Shown here in pieces: positions 1 through 6,939 of a stretch of DNA of 36,453 nt (positions are counted from its first letter, which is position 1; each line of letters starts with the position of its first letter). This stretch comes from Alphaproteobacteria bacterium. GTDB taxonomy: Bacteria; Pseudomonadota; Alphaproteobacteria; RF32; CAG-239. The position numbers and the translations under genes are program-made. Location of the stretch: contig JAFUXF010000031.1 in NCBI GenBank assembly GCA_017477185.1, positions 1-36,453 of the forward strand, in the 5' to 3' direction. The notes beneath the pieces are model-generated. The model was not told where the DNA came from. It saw only the letters and a program-made list of their open reading frames with translations, and ran no database searches.

Positions 1-36
1 TAAATAAGTTGAGCAAAGATAAGATATCTTTTTCAT
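1..36 (-). CDS. Start of an exported-looking protein, truncated by the window edge
   Basis: Only the first 12 codons are inside the window, reading MKKISYLCSTYL on the minus strand. An ATG at 36-34 follows a strong Shine-Dalgarno AAGGAGG at 48-42. The Lys-Lys start followed by hydrophobic residues suggests the beginning of a signal peptide. A promoter-like pair lies upstream at 77-105. The product cannot be identified from this fragment. The call rests on the ribosome site and promoter rather than on protein similarity. Confidence 0.5.
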   Translation of the reverse strand, partial: MKKISYLCSTYL

Positions 37-76
37 AATAGCCTCCTTAATATAGCCAATAGCAGAATCTATTATG

Positions 77-105
77 ATAATATCATATTATTTCGAATAA
101 TGCAA
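77..105 (-). promoter_or_regulatory. Probable sigma-70 promoter for the truncated left-edge gene
   Basis: On the minus strand TTGCAT (105-100) is separated by 17 bases from TATTAT (82-77). That is a good match to -35/-10 spacing and lies about 40 bases upstream of the ATG at 36. It is read from sequence only. Confidence 0.45.
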
Positions 106-141
106 TCACTTTTTAGCCTCAATCTTTTTTTTGGGCTAAAA

Positions 142-163
142 AAAACCGCCCTAAGGCGGTTTT
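142..163 (-). terminator. Intrinsic terminator after the cysteine-rich protein gene
   Basis: A 9-bp stem (AAAACCGCC / GGCGGTTTT) with a CTAA loop is followed on the minus strand by a T-rich run. It lies 30 bases beyond the stop codon of the gene at 195-941. The A/T flanks on both sides could allow bidirectional function. Confidence 0.85.
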
Positions 164-194
164 CATAAAATTTATATTTAATCCAATATATGCT

Positions 195-941
195 TTATTG
201 ATCTGTACTATCCATTGTGTTCTCATCTGTTTTATCATCAGATTCGGTTTCATTACATTCACGATAGTATTTTTTCCCTTTAAACAAGCAATAATCTTTA
301 GAATATTTTGCACCTGAAGAGGAGCATAATTTATTATAACCAGCATCGCATGAACATGATGTGTAATAAATATTTCCGTTATAAGAGCAAGAATCTCCTG
401 TGCCGTGTAAATGATAGCTACTGTTACAACGTGCATAATTTGCAGCACAAGTGCAGCCCTTGAAGTAACGCGTTTCATGTTCTGTTCCATTGCTATCAAC
501 GTAAGTTTCTGTGCAGTAGTTAATTTCATCATAAGCAAATTTACCAGTACACAATTCTCGATCTAATCCTTTGGGGTAAATCATTGGGTCACAAATACAG
601 GCAAATCGTCCACCGCAACTATCTGTACTGGGGGTAGCATTGTGATGGCAAGCACTATTAACGACATAACGATATCTACGATCACAACATGTATCAACAT
701 AACCGGGATTATTAGGACAGCTCAACCCCGGTATAGTTGTTCCTGTACATGAAGAGGCTTTAACGGCATATCCTTTTGCTTTACAAGCTTCGTGATATTT
801 GTCGTCGAGCGTATTTTTGCTTTTTGATGCAGTTATGTCAGTATCGTTATCGTCAACAATGAAAGTTACATTGGCTAAAGCTGAAAATGACGCTATCAAT
901 TGCCCAAATAATATGACAGATAAAACTTGATGTGTTTTCAT
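195..941 (-). CDS. Cysteine-rich exported protein of unknown function
   Basis: This is a 248-aa protein. The start is the ATG at 941, preceded by AAGAGAAA; the frame stays open upstream but that extension has no signal-peptide logic. Residues 1-23 form a typical Sec signal peptide ending ASFSALA. The mature part has about 20 cysteines, in clusters such as CC, CIC, CTC and CSC, with many Tyr, Gly and Asn residues, and ends in an acidic, Asp/Glu-rich tail. Such a pattern implies an extracytoplasmic, disulphide-bonded fold, possibly made of short repeated cysteine modules of about 20-30 residues. I do not recognise the family. The gene is monocistronic, with its own promoter at 972-1000 and terminator at 142-163. 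Function is unknown. Confidence 0.75.
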   Translation of the reverse strand: MKTHQVLSVILFGQLIASFSALANVTFIVDDNDTDITASKSKNTLDDKYHEACKAKGYAVKASSCTGTTIPGLSCPNNPGYVDTCCDRRYRYVVNSACHHNATPSTDSCGGRFACICDPMIYPKGLDRELCTGKFAYDEINYCTETYVDSNGTEHETRYFKGCTCAANYARCNSSYHLHGTGDSCSYNGNIYYTSCSCDAGYNKLCSSSGAKYSKDYCLFKGKKYYRECNETESDDKTDENTMDSTDQ

Positions 942-971
942 GGCATTTCTCTTTTTTATAATTGATATCCA

Positions 972-1000
972 ACTATACCATAAACAAATATAATTGTCTA
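972..1000 (-). promoter_or_regulatory. Probable promoter of the cysteine-rich protein gene
   Basis: On the minus strand TAGACA (1000-995), a 17-base spacer and TATAGT (977-972) lie about 30 bases upstream of the ATG at 941. Motif match and spacing only. Confidence 0.5.
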
Positions 1001-1052
1001 AGATTATTTTTAGCACAAAAGGTTTGCTAATTTATTAAGAAATTTAAAGCAA

Positions 1053-2381
1053 TTACATAAAGTGGCGAATATGTAAATATAAAGCAGCTAGCCCGACACT
1101 TCCTAACATAACAGGAATAGACCATAATAAAAATTTCATAAAATGCAGCGGGTGTCCTTCTTTTTGAGCCATACCTGCAACAATCACGTTGGCAGATGCG
1201 GCTATCAGTGAGCCGTTACCGCCAAAGCAGGAACCTAAGGATAAAGCCCACCAAATCGGCATCATTGCTTCTCGTCCGCCCATATCAGCCTCCATTGTTT
1301 TAACCAAAGGAATCATGGTCGCAACGAAAGGAATATTATCAATAGCACTGGAGACAAAAGCAGAAACCCAAACAATCAGCATCGTTGCCTTTTCTATGCT
1401 TCCATCAGTCATCCGACTGAAATGATGTCCTAAAATTTGTAAAACGCCGGAGATTTCTAAGCCGGATACTAAGGCAAAAAGTCCGGCAAAGAAAAAGATA
1501 GTCGTCCAATCAACCAAAGCAAAAGCGTTAGCTATGAGATGATCACGCTCTGTGTGTGATTTACCAAAAGTGTATAAGAACATCAGTACAGCCGCTCCAA
1601 ACAATGCAATTGTCCCGTTAGCCAACTTGAGGTGTTCGGCAAAAATAAATCCGGTAATAACCAAGCCCAAAATTGTCATCGATTTTACTAATAGATGCCA
1701 ATCCGTAACAGAGTCCGTTGCCTTAATTTTCATGACTTCTACTCGTTGACGTTTAGTCGTTTTCAATTGTTTACGGTAGGCTATATCAAAAACAAAAATC
1801 AATATTGCCATGGTCAGTAAGACAATTGGGGTCAATTCTTTAACAAAATCCATAAAAGATAAATTGATAGAAGAACCGATTAGAATATTAGGTGGATCAC
1901 CGATAAGTGTAGCCGTTCCACCAATATTTGAAGCAAAAATTTCTAAAAGCAAAAAGGGGTAGGGTGTTATATCTAATTTTCTGGTAATCTGAAAAGTGAC
2001 AGGAACAATCAACAATACTGTTGTAACATTGTCTAAAACAGCAGAGAATAACGCTGTAATACCAGCCAGAACGATCAATAATCCTCGCGGATTAACCTTT
2101 GTCTTTTGAACTGCCCAAATTGCCAGAAATTTGAATACGCCAGATTTTTCTGCAATGCCGACAATAATCATCATACCTATCAACAGAATTAAGGTATTGA
2201 AATCTATCCCTTCCAGTGCATGAGTTTGTGTCAGAACGCCGGTAAATATCATAATTGCTGCCCCAATCAGGGCGATAACCGCGCGATTTATTTTTTCACT
2301 GAACAAAATCAGGTAAACAATAATCAAGATACTGGAAGCTACAATTTTGCTATCCCAGCCGAAAATAGTGCTCTCTGGCAT
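1053..2381 (-). CDS. ArsB/NhaD-family (SLC13-like) membrane transporter
   Basis: This 442-aa polytopic inner-membrane protein has roughly 10-12 hydrophobic segments. Diagnostic features of the ion-transporter superfamily (citrate transporter-like, ArsB/NhaD/P-protein branch) are the two inverted halves. The first half contains LDNVTTVLLIVPV followed by GGTATLIGDPPNILIGS. The second contains AIDNIPFVATMIPL followed by GSCFGGNGSLIAASANV. The repeated Asp-Asn pairs and the Gly-rich re-entrant motifs are the family's substrate and ion-binding signature. The substrate is not readable: a Na+/H+ exchanger, an anion or a carboxylate carrier are all possible. The start ATG at 2381 has AGAAGGAGAAT upstream. 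It lies downstream of trmJ in the same direction with a 65-base gap, so it may be a separate unit. Confidence 0.85.
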   Translation of the reverse strand: MPESTIFGWDSKIVASSILIIVYLILFSEKINRAVIALIGAAIMIFTGVLTQTHALEGIDFNTLILLIGMMIIVGIAEKSGVFKFLAIWAVQKTKVNPRGLLIVLAGITALFSAVLDNVTTVLLIVPVTFQITRKLDITPYPFLLLEIFASNIGGTATLIGDPPNILIGSSINLSFMDFVKELTPIVLLTMAILIFVFDIAYRKQLKTTKRQRVEVMKIKATDSVTDWHLLVKSMTILGLVITGFIFAEHLKLANGTIALFGAAVLMFLYTFGKSHTERDHLIANAFALVDWTTIFFFAGLFALVSGLEISGVLQILGHHFSRMTDGSIEKATMLIVWVSAFVSSAIDNIPFVATMIPLVKTMEADMGGREAMMPIWWALSLGSCFGGNGSLIAASANVIVAGMAQKEGHPLHFMKFLLWSIPVMLGSVGLAALYLHIRHFM

Positions 2382-2446
2382 TTATATTCTCCTTCTGTTA
2401 CAATATATGTCGCAAATTTTGATAAATAAAGAGATAATTTATTTTT

Positions 2447-3190
2447 TTACATATTTTTTGATGAGTTTGGAAGATTTAAGTGATTAATAACACCATACAA
2501 GGTGTTGAGTTCTTGTTCGGTTATTTGGGTGCGTGTGAAAATGTTGCGAAGATTAATTAGCATACGCTCTCTTTTTTCGGGCTGGTTAAAAATGCCGCTT
2601 GCGGCTGATTTGTTTTCTAAGACTTGCAAAAACATTAAAATTTTTTCTTTATTTGCAAAATTGGTTTTACCAATTTTAAATTCTTGTTGCGGTGCATTGA
2701 TGTAATGTTGATACCATTCGTAACCGACTAATAAAACTGCCTGAGATAAATTGAGAGAACAATGTTCCGGATTGAGAGGAATTTCAATAATTGCATTAGC
2801 TAAGCAAATATCGTCATTATGCAGGCCGGTTCTTTCCGGTCCGAATAAAATACCGTATTTATTGTGGGGACGAGATAAAATTTCTGAAGCTGCGTGTTGT
2901 GCCGTAACAATCGGTTTTATCATTCCTCGTCTTCGGGCTGTTGTTGCATAAATATAGTGGCAATCAGCAATTGCTTGTTCAGTCGTTTCAAACAGCTGAG
3001 CATTTTGCAAAATACTGTCGGCACCGGAAGAGGCTGCAATAGCTTTTGCTGACAGATGCGATTCACGCGGTGCTACTAAGCGCATTTGATGAATGCCGCA
3101 ATTAAGCATGGCTCTGGCTGCCATACCAATATTTTCAGCCATTTGCGGATTGACTAAAATAAAAACGGGAGCATTATTGGAGGTCATCAT
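2447..3190 (-). CDS. trmJ: tRNA (cytidine/uridine-2'-O-)-methyltransferase TrmJ family
   Basis: This 247-aa SPOUT-class (TrmH family group 1) RNA methyltransferase is expected to methylate the 2'-OH of nucleotide 32 in tRNA anticodon loops using SAM. All three SPOUT motifs are visible: NPQMAENIGMAARAM near residues 14-28, GILFGPERTGL in the middle, and IPLNPEHCSLNLSQAV in the C-terminal half, which forms the knotted SAM pocket. Length matches the family. The start is a tandem ATGATG (3190 and 3187) lying inside the last codons of the preceding exported-protein gene, with a 17-base overlap and no good ribosome site. Translation is therefore probably coupled to that gene. The pairing with two small exported proteins has no obvious functional link. 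Confidence 0.9.
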   Translation of the reverse strand: MMTSNNAPVFILVNPQMAENIGMAARAMLNCGIHQMRLVAPRESHLSAKAIAASSGADSILQNAQLFETTEQAIADCHYIYATTARRRGMIKPIVTAQHAASEILSRPHNKYGILFGPERTGLHNDDICLANAIIEIPLNPEHCSLNLSQAVLLVGYEWYQHYINAPQQEFKIGKTNFANKEKILMFLQVLENKSAASGIFNQPEKRERMLINLRNIFTRTQITEQELNTLYGVINHLNLPNSSKNM

Positions 3191-3530
3191 AGGTGTACAT
3201 AGAGGGTGTTAAAAAATCTTCTATTTGTTGGCGGTCTTGAGCGTCCAGCTGGATAATTTTTTGTTCCGGTTCTTTCTGGCGGCGAGCTAAATCGCGATTT
3301 AAGCGTTTTTGAGCACTGTTAATTAAGGCAACTTCCTGCGGCGTTAATTTTTTTGCTGTTTGGTGAGCATATTCTTTGACTGGTTGAGTCATTTCAACAT
3401 AGTCATCCGGTTTGATGACATTTAAACGTTCAGCTAAATCCTCGATATCAGATTTACTGACTTCTTCGGCTGCTAAAGCAAAAGAAGCGGATAAGCATAA
3501 CAAACCGGTCATTACCAGTAATTTATTCAT
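3174..3530 (-). CDS. Small exported helical protein, unknown function
   Basis: The protein has 118 aa with a clear signal peptide: MNKLLV, a hydrophobic core and a cleavage site ALA|AEE near residue 20. The mature chain is charged and predicted helical. It contains an Ala/Arg/Lys/Gln-rich region and a C-terminus ending TYDDLQ. Two ATGs occur in tandem (3533 and 3530). I chose the second because AGGAG lies only two bases before the first and five before the second. It starts just after the stop of the upstream exported gene (3539) and its 3' end overlaps trmJ, so the three form one operon. No family is recognised. A periplasmic location is inferred. Confidence 0.75.
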   Translation of the reverse strand: MNKLLVMTGLLCLSASFALAAEEVSKSDIEDLAERLNVIKPDDYVEMTQPVKEYAHQTAKKLTPQEVALINSAQKRLNRDLARRQKEPEQKIIQLDAQDRQQIEDFLTPSMYTYDDLQ

Positions 3531-3538
3531 CATAACTC

Positions 3539-4135
3539 CTAATCGGTTCCCAGAATATCCATAGTATTAAACACCATATTGTTAATATCTAATCCTGTTC
3601 CGTCTTCAAAACTGTTCATAATTAATTTAAAACTTTCACTTAACGGATCTGTGGCATTATTTAATTCGGCAAAACTATCTTCTAGGCGTTTTTTATAATT
3701 TTGCGGCATATTTTTGATGTTTTGATCATAGCTGTCAGGAATTTTGTAGCCCATTTTTCTTAAATGCTCGGTAAAGACAAGCATATTATGGCGATTAACT
3801 TCAGGCATTAATTCTTGTCCTCCAGAGGGGGTCCCATCCCATGATGTTGCCTCTCCGATATAATTCAGTTTACCATGTTGGGCAGACCCTCGCCACGTTT
3901 TTACGCCGCTGTAATCTCTGGTTTTAGCCCAAGGATCAACAGGAAGAATCTCGCCATTGCTGTTGTTGGTAGCATAAGAAGGAGCAACAGTGTTATTTGG
4001 TGTTTCTTGTTGGGCAACTTCTTTAAAATAACCATCATTTGGGTGAACCCACGGGTTGGCTGATAATTGCGACCAAGCCGGAAAAGATAAACTCAAACAC
4101 CCTAAAAATAAAGCGGTTGTTACATATTTATTCAT
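3539..4135 (-). CDS. Exported protein of unknown function with repeated PW motif
   Basis: The protein has 198 aa. The ATG at 4135 is chosen because GGAGG lies five bases upstream; the in-frame ATG at 4147 would be placed before that site. Residues 1-22 form a signal peptide (MNKYVTTALFLGCLSLSFPAW). The mature N-terminus has two related short elements, NPWVHPNDGYF and VDPWAKTRDYSG, separated by a Thr/Asn-rich linker. The remainder is probably helical. It is the first gene of an operon with the small exported protein at 3174 and trmJ. No enzyme motif is visible and the function is unknown. Confidence 0.75.
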   Translation of the reverse strand: MNKYVTTALFLGCLSLSFPAWSQLSANPWVHPNDGYFKEVAQQETPNNTVAPSYATNNSNGEILPVDPWAKTRDYSGVKTWRGSAQHGKLNYIGEATSWDGTPSGGQELMPEVNRHNMLVFTEHLRKMGYKIPDSYDQNIKNMPQNYKKRLEDSFAELNNATDPLSESFKLIMNSFEDGTGLDINNMVFNTMDILGTD

Positions 4136-4239
4136 GGTGGCCTCCATGTGAAAGTCTTATATATAATTTATCATACACTATTTTTTGCTAAAAGAATAGT
4201 TACATTTCCGTTACATCTTCATATATTACAGCAGAAAAG

Positions 4240-4917
4240 TTAGTTTTTACTTAATTTTTGCTTTAATTCAGATATTTCCTGACGTAAATGATGAATATCT
4301 TCAGAAAGATGAATAATCGTTTCATTTAACTCGTCATTATTTTGAGAATCTACACCATAACTGCAGAATTTTTTATTGGAAGATGAGGTTTGATGTGCCG
4401 GAAAACTGACAACAGTTGTGTTGTCCGGGACATTTTTAATAACAATAGCATTTGCCCCGATTTTGCTGTTATTCCCAATTTTAATCGGGCCTAAAACTTG
4501 TGCGCCAGCACCGATAATCACATTGTTACCAATAGTCGGATGACGTTTGTTCTGACGTTTCCCATGAGCATCAAATACGGTTGTTCCGCCTAAAGTTACA
4601 TCGTGATATAATGTTACGTTATCACCAATTTCTGCTGTTTCTCCTATAACGACTCCCATGCCGTGATCAATCATAAAACCTTTTCCGATTCGTGCTGCCG
4701 GATGAATTTCTATTCCGGTTAAAAAACGGGCAAATTGTGCAATGATGCGTGCCGGTAAATGAAAATTTTTTTGCCAAATCCAATGGGATAAGCGATATAA
4801 ACAAATGCTGTGGAATCCTGAACTGCAGAGCAAAGCCTCTATTTTGCTGTTGGTTGCCGGATCTCTTGCTAGAATCGCATTAAGATCTTGCAAAAATGTC
4901 TTGTATTTTGGATTCAT
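4240..4917 (-). CDS. cysE: Serine O-acetyltransferase
   Basis: The 225-aa cytoplasmic enzyme transfers acetyl from acetyl-CoA to L-serine, giving O-acetylserine for cysteine synthesis. An N-terminal helical region (about residues 1-65) precedes a left-handed beta-helix built from hexapeptide repeats ([12 protein letters not shown] onward). The catalytic region carries [10 protein letters not shown] (Asp84, His85) and YHDVTLGG (His105), the diagnostic residues. It resembles the short EpsC-type enzyme, which lacks the long N-terminal domain of E. coli CysE. After the repeats, residues about 195-225 form a heptad-like coiled coil ([17 protein letters not shown]), which suggests an added oligomerisation segment. 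No cysteine-biosynthesis neighbour such as cysK is in the window. It is divergent from the hydrolase at 5000. Confidence 0.92.
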   Translation of the reverse strand: MNPKYKTFLQDLNAILARDPATNSKIEALLCSSGFHSICLYRLSHWIWQKNFHLPARIIAQFARFLTGIEIHPAARIGKGFMIDHGMGVVIGETAEIGDNVTLYHDVTLGGTTVFDAHGKRQNKRHPTIGNNVIIGAGAQVLGPIKIGNNSKIGANAIVIKNVPDNTTVVSFPAHQTSSSNKKFCSYGVDSQNNDELNETIIHLSEDIHHLRQEISELKQKLSKN

Positions 4918-4999
4918 TTTGTGCTACATTCCTGAATTAGTGTTAATAATTACTTTCTATATAACTTAGATAAGTTAATTTTGAATAAAGAGATTTTAG

Positions 5000-5773
5000 A
5001 TGACAGAAGTTTTATTTAATGGACATGCCGGACGTTTGGAAGGACGTTACCACCAGAGTTCTAATCCTAATGCCCCGATTGCGTTGATTTTACATCCGCA
5101 TCCGCAATATGGTGGTACGATGAATAACAAAGTTGTTTATACATTATTCAGCTGTTTTCAGAATCTGGGGTTTTCGGTGTTGCGCTTTAATTTTAGAAGT
5201 GTCGGACGCTCTCAGGGTGAGTTTGAAGACGGACCGGGAGAGTTATCTGATGCTACGGTGGCTTTGGATTGGTTACAAGCAGTTAATCCTGATGCTAAGC
5301 AATGTTGGATTGCCGGTTATTCTTTCGGTGCATGGATTGGGTTACAGCTTTTGATGCGTCGTCCGGATATCAATAATTTTATTGCTGTTTCACCACCGGC
5401 GGATGAAAAAGATTTTTCGTTCTTAGCTCCGTGTCCGACTTCCGGTTTGATTATTCAGGGTGGAGCTGATGAGATTGTTGCACCGGATAGTGTGTCGTTG
5501 TTATCCCACCGTTTGAACACACAACGAAATGTTGATATTGATTTTGCCTTATTAGAAGAGGGCGATCATATGTATAATGGCCATTTGGTTGATTTGTATA
5601 AAGTTGCCGGTAACTATATTATTGGGGCTGTTCAACGCAAAACTCCACAAAAGAAACGTCGCGGTCGTCGTAAAAAAATAGAAATGGAGCAAGATAATCT
5701 TTTGTTGGAAGATAATACCTCTGAAACTGAAGATGATTTTGTGGATGATTTAGATGATGAAACCGAAGAATAG
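5000..5773 (+). CDS. Alpha/beta-hydrolase fold protein with charged C-terminal tail
   Basis: This 257-aa protein is of the COG2945-like predicted hydrolase type. Visible elements are HPHPQYGGTMNNKVV (oxyanion region), a GYSFGAW nucleophile elbow with Ser near residue 108, an acidic residue in GGADEIV, and the base His in EGDHMYNG, giving a complete Ser-Asp-His triad. The core ends near residue 215. It is followed by a strongly basic patch (KKRRGRRKK) and then an Asp/Glu-rich tail, which looks disordered and is unusual for the family. Substrate unknown. It converges on the RHH gene, sharing a terminator at 5779-5803. The ribosome site (AAAGAGA) is weak. Confidence 0.85.
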   Translation: MTEVLFNGHAGRLEGRYHQSSNPNAPIALILHPHPQYGGTMNNKVVYTLFSCFQNLGFSVLRFNFRSVGRSQGEFEDGPGELSDATVALDWLQAVNPDAKQCWIAGYSFGAWIGLQLLMRRPDINNFIAVSPPADEKDFSFLAPCPTSGLIIQGGADEIVAPDSVSLLSHRLNTQRNVDIDFALLEEGDHMYNGHLVDLYKVAGNYIIGAVQRKTPQKKRRGRRKKIEMEQDNLLLEDNTSETEDDFVDDLDDETEE

Positions 5774-5778
5774 TAAAA

Positions 5779-5803
5779 AATACCGAACTTAGTGTTCGGT
5801 ATT
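5779..5803. terminator. Bidirectional intrinsic terminator shared by convergent genes
   Basis: A perfect 10-bp stem (AATACCGAAC / GTTCGGTATT) with loop TTAGT has T-rich runs on both sides. On the plus strand it ends the hydrolase gene. On the minus strand it overlaps the last codons of the RHH gene, whose TAA stop falls in the loop. Confidence 0.85.
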
Positions 5804-6010
5804 TTTTTGTTTGATATATTCTAAAATATAAATACGGATGGCACTGGAAAGGTTAGGAGAGGTACGCTCGGAATCTATTTCTGTTACGAGCTGATTAACG
5901 GTTTTATTTTCCATAATAGCAATCAACTCGAGCTCTTGCATGAATTCATCTTCAAGGGAAATGCTGGTATTGTGACGATTGGCAATAATAACGGAGCGTT
6001 TACGCATCAT
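5789..6010 (-). CDS. Ribbon-helix-helix domain protein
   Basis: This 73-aa protein is of the RHH_4 type found beside sspB in alphaproteobacteria. The N-terminal strand (KRSVIIANRHNTSISLE) leads into two helices (EFMQELELIAIMENKTVNQLVTEI and the Ser-Ala-Ile-Arg helix), the Arc/MetJ-like dimer fold. It probably acts as a small DNA-binding regulator; its target is unknown. The first ATG (6010) overlaps the TGA of sspB in an ATGA junction, so the two are translationally coupled. A second ATG follows at 6007. The last codons and stop lie within the terminator hairpin at 5779-5803. Confidence 0.8.
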   Translation of the reverse strand: MMRKRSVIIANRHNTSISLEDEFMQELELIAIMENKTVNQLVTEIDSERTSPNLSSAIRIYILEYIKQKNTEH

Positions 6011-6468
6011 TTTTTCCTAAAAGCGTCAATAGAGACAACACTGGCTATTTCTCCGGAGGCTTTACGTGGTGCTTCTTCCTCTTCTTGGAATAATGAAGAT
6101 GTATCTTCTTTTGCTGCAAAACTTAAACCAAACTTGGCATACGGATCACCAAAATAAGTAATAGCATCAAAAGGAATGGTTAAAGTCTGTTCGATGCCGT
6201 TAAAACTTAAATCGATGGAAAAAGAATCTTTCCCAACTTCTAAATTAGCATATTGGTGCTGGATAACAATGGTCATATCATGTGGGTATTGGGCACGCAA
6301 ATTATCAGACAGAACGGTTTTCGGGTGGTCTGTTTTAAAGGTGATATAAAAGTGATTTTCTCCGGGTAAGCCTTGCCGCTCAGCAATTTTAAGAGCCTCA
6401 ACAACAACATATTTGAGAGATTTTTCGATTAATTTATCATAATTTATTTCATCAATGTATTCAGCCAT
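6007..6468 (-). CDS. sspB: SspB, ClpXP adaptor for ssrA-tagged proteins (alphaproteobacterial type)
   Basis: The 153-aa protein tethers ssrA-tagged substrates to ClpX and speeds their degradation. The substrate-binding domain includes HFYITFKTDHP and YPHDMTIVIQHQYANL, the hallmark segments of this family, followed by the conserved IPFDAITYFGDPYAKFGLSF. An acidic linker (about 121-135) leads to the C-terminal ClpX-binding tail ending VVSIDAFRKK, as in Caulobacter-type SspB. The start is the ATG at 6468. The open frame extends further upstream but runs into the tmRNA 3' end, so that part is not protein. The ATG is only about 13-18 bases from the end of ssrA, leaving little space for a separate promoter. 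The gene overlaps the RHH gene by ATGA. Confidence 0.93.
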   Translation of the reverse strand: MAEYIDEINYDKLIEKSLKYVVVEALKIAERQGLPGENHFYITFKTDHPKTVLSDNLRAQYPHDMTIVIQHQYANLEVGKDSFSIDLSFNGIEQTLTIPFDAITYFGDPYAKFGLSFAAKEDTSSLFQEEEEAPRKASGEIASVVSIDAFRKK

Positions 6469-6485
6469 TTTGTACCCCAATAAAA

Positions 6486-6804
6486 AATAAGCAAGCCGTT
6501 CTGTTGCTAGGTGGCTTCTCCCCCACTCAAAACTAACCAAAGTTTCAAGAATTTAAGTTCGTCACTTTAAGCTTAAGCAGCCAAAGCAACTGGTGCTACG
6601 TTATTATCGTTAGCATTCATTTTAAGTTGAACCGATAACGGTGGTATCTCACCGAGTGCAACATGGTATTTTTACTGCTCCCCATCAATCCTATTTCATC
6701 CCCATAAATCAGAAAGCCAATAAAATGGTGGAGATGCCGGGTACTGCCCCCGGGTCTGAAAAGCCTATTTTATACAGTCTCTAGCACCATAGCTGTAAAC
6801 AGCA
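6486..6804 (-). ncRNA. ssrA: Circularly permuted two-piece tmRNA
   Basis: The RNA rescues stalled ribosomes and tags the nascent protein. The order is permuted, as in alphaproteobacteria. The acceptor piece runs from about 6804 to its encoded CCA at 6728-6726, with T-arm region GACCCGGGGGCAGTACCCGG. A 22-base intervening segment (6725-6704) is presumably removed. The coding piece begins at 6703 with GGGGATG, which pairs with CATCTCC (6736-6730) as the seven-base acceptor stem, including one G-U. The tag frame at 6614-6573 reads ANDNNVAPVALAA then TAA; with the charged Ala the tag is AANDNNVAPVALAA. The 3' end carries the conserved CCTAGCAACAGAA in the loop of an AAGCC/GGCTT stem (6493-6517) followed by a T-rich run. 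End positions are approximate. Confidence 0.95.
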
Positions 6805-6810
6805 TTTGCT

Positions 6811-6838
6811 ATTATACTGATTAATTTGTTTTTTGCAA
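6811..6838 (-). promoter_or_regulatory. Promoter of ssrA
   Basis: On the minus strand TTGCAA (6838-6833), a 16-base spacer and a perfect TATAAT (6816-6811) put the start of transcription near 6804, just ahead of the acceptor piece. The same transcript probably also carries sspB and the RHH gene. Confidence 0.75.
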
Positions 6839-6939
6839 GATAGATTTGTGTTTTAAAAGTATTGACAAAAAAATAAAATCATTTTAAGTTGTGGAAACAA
6901 GTAAAATTATTAATGTATAACTAAAAAATATTATTACGT

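Noticed and set aside
119..538. 139-aa open frame
   Set aside because: It lies antisense-frame-shifted over the cysteine-rich gene and runs through its terminator; composition is not protein-like.
6469..6540. Upstream extension of sspB
   Set aside because: These codons overlap the conserved 3' end of tmRNA, and the family begins at MAEYIDE-like sequence.
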